DNA from: an uncultured Bacteroidales bacterium
Lineage (GTDB): Bacteria; Bacteroidota; Bacteroidia; Bacteroidales; UBA932
DNA: 64,000 bases
Assembly: GCA_905233275.1 (NCBI GenBank)
Contig: CAJODR010000015.1
Span: forward strand, 19,560 to 83,559
Direction: 5' to 3'
Position numbers and translations under genes: made by a program. The notes under the pieces are model-generated. The model searched no databases. It was not told the DNA's origin and worked only from the letters and a program-made list of their open reading frames with translations. Below are positions 51,481 through 59,471 of this stretch, in pieces; position 1 is the stretch's first letter, and each line of letters starts with the position of its first letter.

Positions 51481-51930
51481 TCAAAAATGTTCTGCATTGC
51501 GGTCAGCCCAGAAGTCAAAGGAGTCGATCCAGCCGAGTTTATCGTGAATGATGCGGACGAAATCTTCGGGAAGGATAACATTCTTCATGTCGGTGGCGGG
51601 ACCGAACAGAGGGGCGATTTCTTCCGGCTTGAAGCCGGCAATCCCACACCCGATGCGGGTAACGAGAAACTTGTATTCGGGATGCTCTGAGGCAAAACGA
51701 ATGAATTCGTCGACATACGGTTTGATGGTTTCAACTCCGCCCTGCATCGTGGGAATGGCATAGCTCTGGCCCTGCAGACCCACTCCCTGACCCCACTTCG
51801 CACCAAAATGCCTTAGAGCAGCATGCGCTGCTCCTCCACCGTGATACCCGGCAAGATTGGAACCGAATACGAAGATTTCGTTCTCCTTCAGCTGGCTGAT
51901 TCGCTCAGGGGTATACTCTCTGTTGTACAT
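51481..51930 (-). CDS. A1S_2505-like protein (phage non-structural family, macro-like)
   Basis: 149 residues from ATG 51930 (MYNREYTPERISQLKENEIF); the frame is open 22 codons further upstream but crosses the promoter. The body 'FVFGSNLAGYHGGGAAHAALRHFGAKWGQGVGLQGQSYAIPTMQGGVETIKPYVDEF' followed by 'FLVTRIGCGIAGFKPEEIAPLFG' is the A1S_2505-like family, which resembles a macro-type nucleotide-binding fold and is found in both phages and bacterial chromosomes. Function unknown; ADP-ribose-type binding is inferred. A promoter lies at 51950-51957. Confidence 0.75.
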   Translation of the reverse strand: MYNREYTPERISQLKENEIFVFGSNLAGYHGGGAAHAALRHFGAKWGQGVGLQGQSYAIPTMQGGVETIKPYVDEFIRFASEHPEYKFLVTRIGCGIAGFKPEEIAPLFGPATDMKNVILPEDFVRIIHDKLGWIDSFDFWADRNAEHF

Positions 51931-51949
51931 AGTAACATTCAGTTTTTCA

Positions 51950-51957
51950 CAAAAATA
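51950..51957 (-). promoter_or_regulatory. Bacteroidetes -7 promoter element for the A1S_2505-like gene
   Basis: Minus strand TATTTTTG, 20 bases before ATG 51930. Confidence 0.5.
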
Positions 51958-52035
51958 CAAATCCTCTAGCATAATCGCAAGGGGTAAACTCCACAAAACA
52001 CGGAGGACTAATTTTTAATAATTTGGCAAAATATA

Positions 52036-52064
52036 TTTGATTTGCCGTTTTATTTATATATTTG
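52036..52064 (+). promoter_or_regulatory. Promoter of the antitoxin/toxin pair
   Basis: TTTG at 52036-52039 and TATATTTG at 52057-52064, spaced 17 bases. The transcription start would fall almost at the ATG (52070), so the mRNA may be nearly leaderless. Confidence 0.45.
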
Positions 52065-52069
52065 CAATT

Positions 52070-52984
52070 ATGAACGAAGGATTAGACATAGATATTATTA
52101 GAGCAGACGATTTCTTCCGCGAAATGCCGGAGGTGCCAAAGCAGACGGTGTATTCGCGTATCAGGGCAAAAGAGAGACGGGGCGAGCTATATTCCGTAGG
52201 GCACGGAATGTATAGCTCAGTGAAGAAACTGAAATATCGGCTTAGCATTTCCGATTGGATGACTGGAGTTAATTCGTTTTTGATTGAGAATGCTCCAGGA
52301 ATTGATTTCTGCCTTATGGAGAAAGAGCGTAACCTCATAGTAGAAGCGTCTCGTCGAAACATTTCCATAGTGGCAGAATGCCTGAAAACCATGTACAATA
52401 ATATCATTGTTGAAACCGGCAAGAGCCGTATTGACTATCATCTAGAAGGCGCTATTATCGTGAGACCTATGGTTTCCGAATCCCCCCTGATGGAGACAGA
52501 TGGAATCAAATCACCATCGTTGGAAAAGAGTATGGTTGATATGCTGGTAAGCGAGCAAGGGGCCGCTGGAGATTATTTCCAGCGCGCATTTGAGCTGTAT
52601 CAGGTAAACCTCAGCAGGTTGACTCGATATGCCAAGAGAAGAAGTGTAGAGGACAAATTGCAGTCCACTCTGATGAGACTTGATTCGCAAAGGATTGACC
52701 TGATGGGGAAGATTCAGCTCTACTTCTCTTCACAGCCAATTGATAAAGCCTGGCTATTTGGTTCATTCGCCAGAGGCGAAGAAAAAGAGGACAGCGATAT
52801 CGACATCCTGGTGCAGTTTGACAAAGATTTCCGAAAGACGATGGGCCTTTTGCAATACATCGCTATCAGTAATGGCCTCAAAGATATTACCGGGCGTGAA
52901 ATAGATCTTGTCGAGGATGGCAAACTCAAGCCTTTTGCCGTCCCCTCAGCGGAAAAGGATAAGATTCTGATTTATGAGAGATAG
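52070..52984 (+). CDS. MntA-type nucleotidyltransferase antitoxin with an AbiEi-like N-terminal half
   Basis: 304 residues from ATG 52070. The C-terminal domain (about 210-304) has the minimal nucleotidyltransferase motif GSFARG (231-236) with DSDID (241-245) and 'VQFDKDFRKTMGLLQYI', as in MntA antitoxins that AMPylate HepT. The N-terminal half (1-200) looks like an AbiEi/DUF6577-type antitoxin: a winged-helix start 'VPKQTVYSRIRAKERRGELYSVGHGMY' and a later 'RPMVSESPLMETDGIKSPSLEKSMVDML'. MntA alone is usually about 100-140 residues. It overlaps the downstream HepT-like gene by 11 bases. Confidence 0.75.
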   Translation: MNEGLDIDIIRADDFFREMPEVPKQTVYSRIRAKERRGELYSVGHGMYSSVKKLKYRLSISDWMTGVNSFLIENAPGIDFCLMEKERNLIVEASRRNISIVAECLKTMYNNIIVETGKSRIDYHLEGAIIVRPMVSESPLMETDGIKSPSLEKSMVDMLVSEQGAAGDYFQRAFELYQVNLSRLTRYAKRRSVEDKLQSTLMRLDSQRIDLMGKIQLYFSSQPIDKAWLFGSFARGEEKEDSDIDILVQFDKDFRKTMGLLQYIAISNGLKDITGREIDLVEDGKLKPFAVPSAEKDKILIYER

Positions 52985-53318
52985 AGAGTCTGACAATAAA
53001 CGCCTGGAAGACATTCTCCACGCCATAGATATCATTCAACAGTATCTTCTCACAATCCACAAGCAGGATCTTGAGAATGAATCCGTTTACTATTTTGCGG
53101 TCATCAAGAACATTGAAATCATAGGTGAAGCTGCCAACTCTTTATCTGAAGAGATGATCTCAAAGCGTCCAGATGTCAATTGGCGGTCAATAATCGATAT
53201 GAGGCATTTCATGGTACATCACTACTTCGACATTGACGTAGATATCGTATGGAACACCGTAATCAACGATTTACTGCCGCTTAAAACAATTGTAAACGAA
53301 CTGCTCACAGGACTCTAA
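52974..53318 (+). CDS. HepT-like HEPN ribonuclease toxin
   Basis: 114 residues, all-alpha. The HEPN/DUF86 signature RX4HXY is exact: R77-HFMV-H82-H-Y84 in 'DMRHFMVHHYFDID'. Other conserved parts are 'IKNIEIIGEAANSLSEEMISKRPDVNWRSIIDMR'. HepT toxins cleave RNA and are silenced by MntA-mediated AMPylation of the motif Tyr. It follows the antitoxin with an 11-base overlap, the usual coupled layout. The stop overlaps the convergent small membrane gene by 4 bases. No inactivating change was seen. Confidence 0.87.
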   Translation: MRDRESDNKRLEDILHAIDIIQQYLLTIHKQDLENESVYYFAVIKNIEIIGEAANSLSEEMISKRPDVNWRSIIDMRHFMVHHYFDIDVDIVWNTVINDLLPLKTIVNELLTGL

Positions 53319-53614
53319 TGAGAAAGATACAGAATACATAATACAAACGCCACTGCAACTGCTGAGAGTACGTACCACTTGTTGTTTTTCCAAGTGAAAT
53401 CGTATTTCATCACTTTCCAGGCGCTTACTCCGTCCTTTTTAATCTGTAGCAACAAGAATCCGGCTGCCAATACAGATAGAACCAATACCCATAATATGAT
53501 TACTCTTGGATCACCCAATATGACGTCTGAGGGAGCCGCCACTTCATACACTGGTTCGGCCATTTCGTCTTGCACCACTGAGTACGTAAAATCCTGTTGT
53601 AAAAGATAAATCAT
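53315..53614 (-). CDS. Small membrane protein, last gene of the FHA/caspase/kinase operon
   Basis: 99 residues from ATG 53614 (MIYLLQQDFTYSVVQDEMAE), whose ATGA overlaps the kinase stop (53611-53614). The frame is open 10 codons further upstream, but this start is favoured by the overlap. Two hydrophobic segments: 'PRVIILWVLVLSVLAAGFLLLQI' (about 37-59) and 'KWYVLSAVAVAFVLCILYL' (about 78-97), with a charged loop 'KKDGVSAWKVMKYDFTWKNN' between them. No known family. It overlaps the convergent HepT-like gene by 4 bases. Confidence 0.7.
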   Translation of the reverse strand: MIYLLQQDFTYSVVQDEMAEPVYEVAAPSDVILGDPRVIILWVLVLSVLAAGFLLLQIKKDGVSAWKVMKYDFTWKNNKWYVLSAVAVAFVLCILYLSH

Positions 53615-54909
53615 AGTTCTGTCGTGAACAAATAGGCATAACAAATAACGCTAATGCAGAACAACCAGAAACCGAGTTTTCTGTTTCTAAGCATCATAAC
53701 ACCGGACATAACTGAAAGAGATGCGAACAAAAAACTCAACAACCTCCGCATGATGGTGACATATGGTGGACGATCCAAAAAAATAATTAGATCCTGTACC
53801 GCAAGAATTGCGCTTACGACTATAACCATCCACAGGGCTGCGATGACCACAGGGTGCTTTTTACCATCAAACTTTACAGATGGTTGCGACAGGGCGTCGA
53901 CCTTGACGATTGGGGCTTCTACAACATCCAGGACGGTGGATTCGTCAGTGGTGACGGTCTCTTCTCCAGAAGAGTTGTTCGGCGACACAAATACTGGTTT
54001 TTCTTCTTTCTTATCATCCGGTGCAGAACCACCGTCCAATAACGACACGAATTCCGCGATGCTGCGGGGGCGGTCTTCGATGCGGATGGACATGGCTTTG
54101 CGGATGGGGGCGCGGAGGTGAGAGGGGATTTCGGGGGGAATGTTGAGACCGCCTTCCAGAACGATGTCCGTGGCCTGAGGTGGCACCTTACCGCATAGTA
54201 AATAGTACAGCGAGGCGCCCAGGGCGTATACATCCGTTTCCGGGGAGAAATCGCGGACGCCGCCGATCTTGTACTGCTCCACGGGGGCATAGCCATGACT
54301 GATTCCGACTGGCGTCGAACTGGTTTGTTCGCCGGAGGCGCTATACTGCTTTGCCAGACCGAAATCGATGAGGATTGCCTGGTTGTCCGGGCGGAGCATC
54401 ATGTTGGCGGGCTTGACGTCGAGGTGCATTATCCGGTGCTCATGGGCGAATGAGAGCGCATCGGCAATCTGGCGAATGTACTTTACGGCAACCTCCTCCG
54501 GGAAAGGGCCATTTTCCCGTACATATTCGGCAAGTGACTTGCCTTCAATGTATTCCATCACATAGTACGCCGTTTCGTTCTCCATGAAAACGTCGTATAT
54601 CTTGATGATATTGGGATGGCTGAGCCTGAAAATGGTGCGTGCTTCCTTGATGAACTTGGTGCGATACTGGTCAACCGTCGCAGCATTGTTCTCAGAGTTC
54701 GGTGACACTCTCGACGTGCTGCCGTCACGAAGGCAGTATTCTTTCATGAAGAATTCCTTCACGCACACCGGCTCGTCAAGCAGCGTCTGGACTGCCTTGT
54801 ACGTAATCCCGAATCCGCCCTGCCCCAGGACCTTCTCAATACGGTACTTGCCGTCCTGAAGGGTGGAGCCGGGATGGAGGGTTACGGATGATTGAGTAGA
54901 GTCATTCAT
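53611..54909 (-). CDS. Ser/Thr kinase with three C-terminal membrane spans
   Basis: 432 residues. Kinase domain about 17-290: 'PGSTLQDGKYRIEKVLGQGGFGITY', Lys51, HLDVKPANM at 162-170 (HLD instead of HRD), DFG at 182-184, 'GYAPVEQYKIGG'. After a linker of acidic and Thr-rich residues come three hydrophobic segments at about 355-375, 387-405 and 412-428 ('FWLFCISVICYAYLF'), so both ends are membrane-bound and no outer domain exists. It is the fifth gene of the operon and is followed by an ATGA-coupled small membrane protein. It starts 4 bases after the caspase-like gene. Confidence 0.87.
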   Translation of the reverse strand: MNDSTQSSVTLHPGSTLQDGKYRIEKVLGQGGFGITYKAVQTLLDEPVCVKEFFMKEYCLRDGSTSRVSPNSENNAATVDQYRTKFIKEARTIFRLSHPNIIKIYDVFMENETAYYVMEYIEGKSLAEYVRENGPFPEEVAVKYIRQIADALSFAHEHRIMHLDVKPANMMLRPDNQAILIDFGLAKQYSASGEQTSSTPVGISHGYAPVEQYKIGGVRDFSPETDVYALGASLYYLLCGKVPPQATDIVLEGGLNIPPEIPSHLRAPIRKAMSIRIEDRPRSIAEFVSLLDGGSAPDDKKEEKPVFVSPNNSSGEETVTTDESTVLDVVEAPIVKVDALSQPSVKFDGKKHPVVIAALWMVIVVSAILAVQDLIIFLDRPPYVTIMRRLLSFLFASLSVMSGVMMLRNRKLGFWLFCISVICYAYLFTTEL

Positions 54910-54913
54910 AAAG

Positions 54914-55639
54914 TTACCATTTCATTACCGGCATGTCGTCGGGGAAGTTGCCCCAGGCGACGGGGTGCTGATTGTCGCCGGAGAGGAGAGCGACGTTCTT
55001 GCTGACATAAACGAAAAGCTCCTTGGCTGTAATCGTGCGGTCGCGGTTGGTGTCGGCCTTGCCGCGAAGGGCGTCGAGGAGGCAGGTCGTGAAGAGGCCG
55101 TTTTTCATGTTTAGGTCGGGCCTTTCGTATGAGATTTCATTGGTCCTGCTGGCCAGGAGGAGCATCACGTTGGAGTTTTTGTGCTCCGGGGATACGGTAT
55201 TGGTCCCTCCCCTGAGACCGCCGGCGAGACACGCGTCCGCGAATATCATCTTGTTCTTGCTCCTTGACGTGCCCATTGCCTTTTTCAGGGCATCGTATGT
55301 CAGAAGGTCGTCGTAAGCGACGAATCCTCCTTCGAGCCCGTGACCGGAGAAAAAGAACACGATAATGTCGTCTTTGGAAGCTTTGGCGAAAAAGGATCTG
55401 ACCCCGGATAAGATATTGTCGACAGTCGCTTCTTCATTGAGAAGCAGTTTGACCTCAGCATTTGAATTCTGCTGGTACAGCAACTTCATCCTTTTGGCGT
55501 CATTGACCGTAAGGCTCAAGTCGTTGATCCATCCGGGATAATCGGCGATGCCTACCGAAAAGAGAAAAACCTTCTGCTGGGCTGCAGCAGGAAGAACTGT
55601 CAGCAGTGTCAGCAGAAGGATCAGGATTCGTCTATGCAT
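54914..55639 (-). CDS. Secreted caspase-like (C14) peptidase
   Basis: 241 residues with a signal peptide (MHRRILILLLTLLTVLPAAAQ). The C14 fold is complete: 'VFLFSVGIADYPGWINDLSLTVNDAKRM', catalytic His100 in 'IIVFFFSGHGLEGG', catalytic Cys137 in 'MIFADACLAGGLRGG', and 'LLLASRTNEISYE'. Near the C-terminus 'DTNRDRTITAKELFVYV' is an EF-hand-like loop (D-x-N-x-D-x-x-I-x-x-x-E), suggesting calcium control as in metacaspases. It follows the frameshifted gene by 2 bases in the FHA operon. The export signal means it would act in the periplasm or outside. Confidence 0.85.
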   Translation of the reverse strand: MHRRILILLLTLLTVLPAAAQQKVFLFSVGIADYPGWINDLSLTVNDAKRMKLLYQQNSNAEVKLLLNEEATVDNILSGVRSFFAKASKDDIIVFFFSGHGLEGGFVAYDDLLTYDALKKAMGTSRSKNKMIFADACLAGGLRGGTNTVSPEHKNSNVMLLLASRTNEISYERPDLNMKNGLFTTCLLDALRGKADTNRDRTITAKELFVYVSKNVALLSGDNQHPVAWGNFPDDMPVMKW

Positions 55640-55641
55640 AA

Positions 55642-56584
55642 TTATGCGAGGAGATCGGGATCGGCGTTGTTGATGTAATCCGGCATGTCGGAATTCTGCG
55701 CATAATAGTCATTGAGGTGCTGCGCATCGCCGTCACGGCCGAAGTCACTGTTCTGCATCGGATCGTTCAGGCACGGGGTGTTGGCTTCAAACTCGGAAAC
55801 GGAGATATGAGCGTCGGAAATGTCCGCGAGAATCTCGCTGCCGTCAATTACGCCGTCGCCGTCCAGATCGGCCGCCAGGAGGTCAAATTGGTCATCAGTG
55901 CCGTCAATGTCGATGAGGGCAGCATCTTCGCCGTCAACGGAAATGTATCCGACCGTACCCATGTGCTCCCCGTCGAATGACATGTGCTCGTGGCCGAGAA
56001 GTTCGAATTCCGGATCGGGCTCAATAGGGTCCGGGTGAGGATCCGGTCCGACAGGGTGATATGGCTCGGGATGCTACCGATTCAGCGTAAGCGGAGCGGT
56101 CGGAACTGTTCATATCAGCCCACTCCTCGCGGTTGTAGGTGCTGTAAATCTGGCCATGCCATGTAAATACACCACCAGCACCGACATCTGCCCTTGCTGC
56201 TGCAAAGGCTTCGCCGAATGACATCGAATCATCAACTTCCTGGCTTACGGGAGCGACTTCGTACACGACGGCATCGCTGGTATCTTCTTCGAGATTATCG
56301 TTATCATTGTTGATTACGACACTCCCCTCTTCTGCCAATTCTTCCTTGACTTCGTCTTTGATATCTTCTTTGAAATCATCGATTTCATGCTTTACGGCCG
56401 CTTCCAGTTTGTGGACGCCGTGAAGGCCGCTGGCGCCGATAATGATACCGGGGACTCCGCCCACAAGGACGCCGGTGAAGAATTTGCCCTTGCCTTTTTT
56501 GGCTTCAGGGGCCTTGGCTTCGGGGGCAGCCGGAGCATTGTTGTACACGTTGATGTGGTTGACTTTTGTACTGTCGTCTGACAT
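55642..56584 (-). pseudogene. EF-hand-bearing membrane protein, frameshifted
   Basis: From ATG 56584 the frame reads 'MSDDSTKVNHINVYNN', an Ala/Lys-rich linker, a glycine-rich hydrophobic segment ('FFTGVLVGGVPGIIIGASG'), a charged coil, and 'DSMSFGEAFAAARADVGAGGVFTWHGQIYSTYNREEW', and stops at 56021. A second frame, open from about 56075, continues 'YHPVGPDPHPDPIEPDPEFELL', 'HMSFDGEHMGTVGYISVDGEDAALIDIDG', 'DLLAADLDGDGVIDGSEI' (a canonical EF-hand loop) to 'PDYINNADPDLLA' at 55642. One base too many (or two too few) near 56070 explains the break, since both parts fit one Bacteroidales protein of about 310 residues. It may be an assembly error. Confidence 0.7.
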
Positions 56585-56609
56585 GGTAGTTGGTTTTATT
56601 TATTGTGAT

Positions 56610-57188
56610 TTAAATTCTTGTTCCGAATGGATCTTCACCTGTATCCACTTTGGGTGACTCGTCAAACACCCGCTTCATCTCAAATCTCAGAGTGGTTTGA
56701 GCGGCTGAAATAATATCCCCGTTCCGCAGCGAGACCACATCGGTTCCGGGGAGAAGGGCGCCGTTGATTTTTGTAACGTTTTTATTGTTGGCGTTGGAGA
56801 TATAGGCGTGATTTAGGCCGTCGCGGCCGTCCATAATTTCCAGGTTGAAATGCGCCCGGCTGAATCCGCGGTCACCGGTCACAATCGGGATATCTGCCTT
56901 CGGAGGCTCCTGGTAGGTCATTCTTCCGACAAGATGTTTCCCTTTGGGGACATCGTATGATTTGCCGGTCACTTCATCATGAAGCCTGACAACGTACTTG
57001 TATTGCTGGAGGGTAACCTGCGTATGGTCATCCACCTTTTTGGGGATTAAACGCTTGAATTTGCCGTATGGACTGGCGACACCGCATGCCGGACATTTGA
57101 CGAGTTTGCCGACGAGTTTGTCGCTGGCTGTTATCGTCAGTCCGGTCCCGCAGGCGGGGCATTTGGATTTGAATGTAGAATCTGCCAT
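56610..57188 (-). CDS. Zinc-ribbon + FHA domain protein
   Basis: 192 residues. An N-terminal zinc ribbon with CxxC pairs at C10/C13 and C32/C35 ('KCPACGTGLTITASDKLVGKLVKCPACG') is followed by an FHA domain (about 70-170): 'KHLVGRMTYQEPPKADIPIVTGDRGFSRAHFNLEIM', 'HAYISNANNKNVTKINGALLPGTDVVSLRNGDII'. GR, SRxH and the N at the end of the loop are present. FHA domains bind phosphothreonine peptides. It lies 25 bases before the frameshifted EF-hand gene and 6 bases after the other FHA gene. A target of the neighbouring kinase is inferred. Confidence 0.82.
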   Translation of the reverse strand: MADSTFKSKCPACGTGLTITASDKLVGKLVKCPACGVASPYGKFKRLIPKKVDDHTQVTLQQYKYVVRLHDEVTGKSYDVPKGKHLVGRMTYQEPPKADIPIVTGDRGFSRAHFNLEIMDGRDGLNHAYISNANNKNVTKINGALLPGTDVVSLRNGDIISAAQTTLRFEMKRVFDESPKVDTGEDPFGTRI

Positions 57189-57194
57189 CGCGGA

Positions 57195-57890
57195 TTATTC
57201 TTTGAATTTGGCTTTGCAGAATGGACACGCCTTGCCACTGAGAATCTCATTGTAGGGATGCATGAGGAAACGCTTGCAAAGCGGATTGGGGCAGACGTAT
57301 TCCTTGCGGAAATCCTCGTCCAGCTTCTTGAGGAACAGGGGACCCTCACTGGCATTTTTCATCCTGATGACGGCGAATGCGATTGCCATGATAAGGGCGA
57401 GAATTATCATGATTACCCTGAGGTCGGGAAGGATGAATGCCAGAGCTATGGAGGACATGGAAATAAGACCGGGCAGGGCGCTCAGTGCGTTCAGCTTGTT
57501 CTGCTTTATCTGATAATCCATCTTCGCGCGGTCGTGATTTTCGTAAATTGCCTCCAGATGCTTGATACTGAATGACTTGACACTGGAGAATGAACGAAGG
57601 ATTCCCTGGAGGTCCAGGCTGTATTTGTCGGGGCCAAGTTCGATTTCATCGTCAATGGAGAGACCGCTTTTGCGCTTGACTTCCACGCCGTTGACATATA
57701 TGAAGTTGTTGTCGGTAATGTCAATTACCGTCACCTTCATATCATCGTCGATTTCTATCCGGCAATGCTTCCTGCTGACTGTCATCGGGACACTTCCTGG
57801 CTGTCCGTACAAAGACGTCTTGCCGTCAACGGTCACTGCCAACCGAGGCTGCTCCGTTTGTGCCTGCCGTCCGATCAATAGTTCCTTCAT
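57195..57890 (-). CDS. FHA domain membrane protein with C-terminal zinc ribbon
   Basis: 231 residues. FHA domain first (about 1-95): GR at 7-8, 'VSRKHCRIEIDDDMKVTVIDITDNNFIYVNGVEVK', 'DEIELGPDKYSL'. Two hydrophobic segments ('LPGLISMSSIALAFILPDLRVIMIILALIMAIAFAVIR', about 140-178) come next, then a zinc ribbon 'VCPNPLCKRFLMHPYNEILSGKACPFCKAKFKE' with four Cys (CxxxxC, CxxC). First gene of the operon, promoter at 57915-57922. It should anchor FHA binding at the membrane near the kinases; inferred. Confidence 0.82.
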   Translation of the reverse strand: MKELLIGRQAQTEQPRLAVTVDGKTSLYGQPGSVPMTVSRKHCRIEIDDDMKVTVIDITDNNFIYVNGVEVKRKSGLSIDDEIELGPDKYSLDLQGILRSFSSVKSFSIKHLEAIYENHDRAKMDYQIKQNKLNALSALPGLISMSSIALAFILPDLRVIMIILALIMAIAFAVIRMKNASEGPLFLKKLDEDFRKEYVCPNPLCKRFLMHPYNEILSGKACPFCKAKFKE

Positions 57891-57914
57891 ATCCTCGCGT
57901 TTAAGCTAAACAAA

Positions 57915-57922
57915 CAAAAATA
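57915..57922 (-). promoter_or_regulatory. Bacteroidetes -7 promoter element for the FHA/caspase/kinase operon
   Basis: Minus strand TATTTTTG, 25 bases before ATG 57890 and 8 bases after the glycerate kinase stop. It gives the operon its own transcript. Confidence 0.6.
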
Positions 57923-57930
57923 ATAAATAT

Positions 57931-58962
57931 TTACCAGAATTCCTTCCCTGAACGCAAAAAAATGCGCCGGAGATTGGCAGAGGCGACGGCGGGATCGAGG
58001 GCCTGCTCCAAAGGCATGTCGCGCGGAGTTACTTCCAGGAGGGAGGTGAAGCCGGTGGCAGATAGCTCGGCGGGGGTGTCGATGCGGCCGGATAGGAGGG
58101 TGACGGGGATGGGGCCGGCGTGGCGGAGGACGCCGAGAGGGAGCTTGCCGTGGAGGGTTTGGGCGTCAGAGCGGCCTTCGCCGGTAATGATCATGTCGGC
58201 ATCTCGGATAACCTTCGGGAAACCGACGATGTCAAGAATGCGGTCAACACCCGACATGATTTGAGCGTCGAAAAAGGCCATGAAGGCTGCTCCAAGGCCA
58301 CCTGCGGCCCCAGCACCCGGCATGTCGGAGACATCGACTCCGGTCCTCCTATGAATCTCGTCCGCCCACTCGATCATCCGTTTTTCCAGCACCTCCACCT
58401 CTTCGGGACTCGCACCTTTTTGAGGCGAATACACACGGGCCGCGCCTGCAGGGCCGACCAGCGGATTGTCAACATCGGAGAGCAGTTCGAAAGTACATCC
58501 CGACAGAGCCGAGACCAGCTCCGGCACGGCCATCATCCCCTCTCCCCCATCGCAGGTAGCAGTGCCTCCGAGGCCGATCAGATAACGCGTCGCACCTTCA
58601 GCCCTGGCGGACAATAACAGCTCACCAACGCCGTAGCTGGAGGCAATAAGAGGATTGCGTTCGTCCGTGGATAGCAACTTAAGGCCGCATGCTTCTGCCA
58701 CCTCAATGACGGCTGTATCACCGCAGATGCCATATCGTGCGGTAATAGGACGCCCTAGCGGATCCCGGACGGTAGCGCGTCGATATTCTCCGCCAAGGGC
58801 AGGAACAATGACGTCCACAGTCCCTTCACCGCCGTCGGCAAGGGGTAATTCAACTACTTCCCAGTCCGGATGCAGTTCCCTGATAGCAGATGCGATGACC
58901 GATGCGACCTCCCGGGCAGAGAGGCAGCCTTTGAAGGAATCAGGTGCTACAACTATCTTCAT
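57931..58962 (-). CDS. Glycerate kinase
   Basis: 343 residues from ATG 58962 (MKIVVAPDSFKGCLSAREVA); the frame is open further upstream but not needed. Family hallmarks: 'PDSFKGCLSAREVASVIASAIRE', 'ELPLADGGEGTVDVIVPALGGE', 'IVPALGG', 'LIGLGGTATCDGGEGMM' and 'GAGAAGGLGAAFMAFFDAQIMSGVDRILD', with 'MIITGEGRSDAQTLHGKLPLGVLR'. It phosphorylates D-glycerate to 2- or 3-phosphoglycerate; the position is not readable. It is divergent from the FMN-binding gene. Confidence 0.93.
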   Translation of the reverse strand: MKIVVAPDSFKGCLSAREVASVIASAIRELHPDWEVVELPLADGGEGTVDVIVPALGGEYRRATVRDPLGRPITARYGICGDTAVIEVAEACGLKLLSTDERNPLIASSYGVGELLLSARAEGATRYLIGLGGTATCDGGEGMMAVPELVSALSGCTFELLSDVDNPLVGPAGAARVYSPQKGASPEEVEVLEKRMIEWADEIHRRTGVDVSDMPGAGAAGGLGAAFMAFFDAQIMSGVDRILDIVGFPKVIRDADMIITGEGRSDAQTLHGKLPLGVLRHAGPIPVTLLSGRIDTPAELSATGFTSLLEVTPRDMPLEQALDPAVASANLRRIFLRSGKEFW

Positions 58963-58999
58963 TCGGCATCTAAGATACAAATTAATCAGCGTTTTTTTG

Positions 59000-59007
59000 T
59001 ATCTTTG
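59000..59007 (+). promoter_or_regulatory. Bacteroidetes -7 promoter element for the FMN-binding protein
   Basis: TATCTTTG, 22 bases before ATG 59030. A TTTG at 58996-58999 abuts it and is too close to be the -33 element. Confidence 0.5.
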
Positions 59008-59029
59008 CAACCGCTAATGACCCAAAAAG

Positions 59030-59458
59030 ATGAAAAAACCTGTACAGAGCCTAGTCGCGATCCTCGCAGCCGTCGTAGTGACGGGAGGGATCTCACTCGC
59101 ATACAATAAAGCCAATCTTCCACGCATCGCAGATTCGGAAGCCACTGTCGCCGACACCCTGGTCATCAACACTACGGCAATGGGAAAGGACATAGAAGGC
59201 TTCAAAGGCGCCACGCCGCTTGAAATCAAGGTCGCAGGCGGCAAGGTCGTCGCAATCAAGGCTCTTCCCAACAAGGAGACCCCGGGCTATTTCCGCATGG
59301 TTCAGGAGAGCGACATTTTCACTAAACCCATAGGGCTCAGCGTCAATGATGCCCTTAAACTTGAACTTGACGCAGTCTCAGGCGCCACTTATTCTTCAAA
59401 GGCGGTCATCAAAAATCTCCGCCTTGGCCTCGCGGCCGCAGCGGAGAAGGAGAAGTAA
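59030..59458 (+). CDS. FMN-binding domain protein (RnfG/NqrC-like)
   Basis: 142 residues. An N-terminal membrane or signal segment ('SLVAILAAVVVTGGISLAY') is followed by an FMN-binding domain: 'IEGFKGATPLEIKVAGGKVVAIKALPNKETPGYFRMV' and 'LDAVSGATYSSKAVIKNLRL', with the flavinylation motif SGATYSS at about 117-123. In RnfG/NqrC such a Thr/Ser carries covalent FMN; a stand-alone extracytoplasmic flavin-shuttle role is inferred. Transferase ApbE is not in the window. Its end faces the convergent kinase with a 13-base gap. Confidence 0.87.
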   Translation: MKKPVQSLVAILAAVVVTGGISLAYNKANLPRIADSEATVADTLVINTTAMGKDIEGFKGATPLEIKVAGGKVVAIKALPNKETPGYFRMVQESDIFTKPIGLSVNDALKLELDAVSGATYSSKAVIKNLRLGLAAAAEKEK

Positions 59459-59471
59459 TAATCTCTGTTTA

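Noticed and set aside
51481..51930. Prophage remnant suggested by the A1S_2505-like gene
   Set aside because: Only one such gene, with no integrase, capsid, terminase or lysis genes near it; the family also occurs as chromosomal genes.
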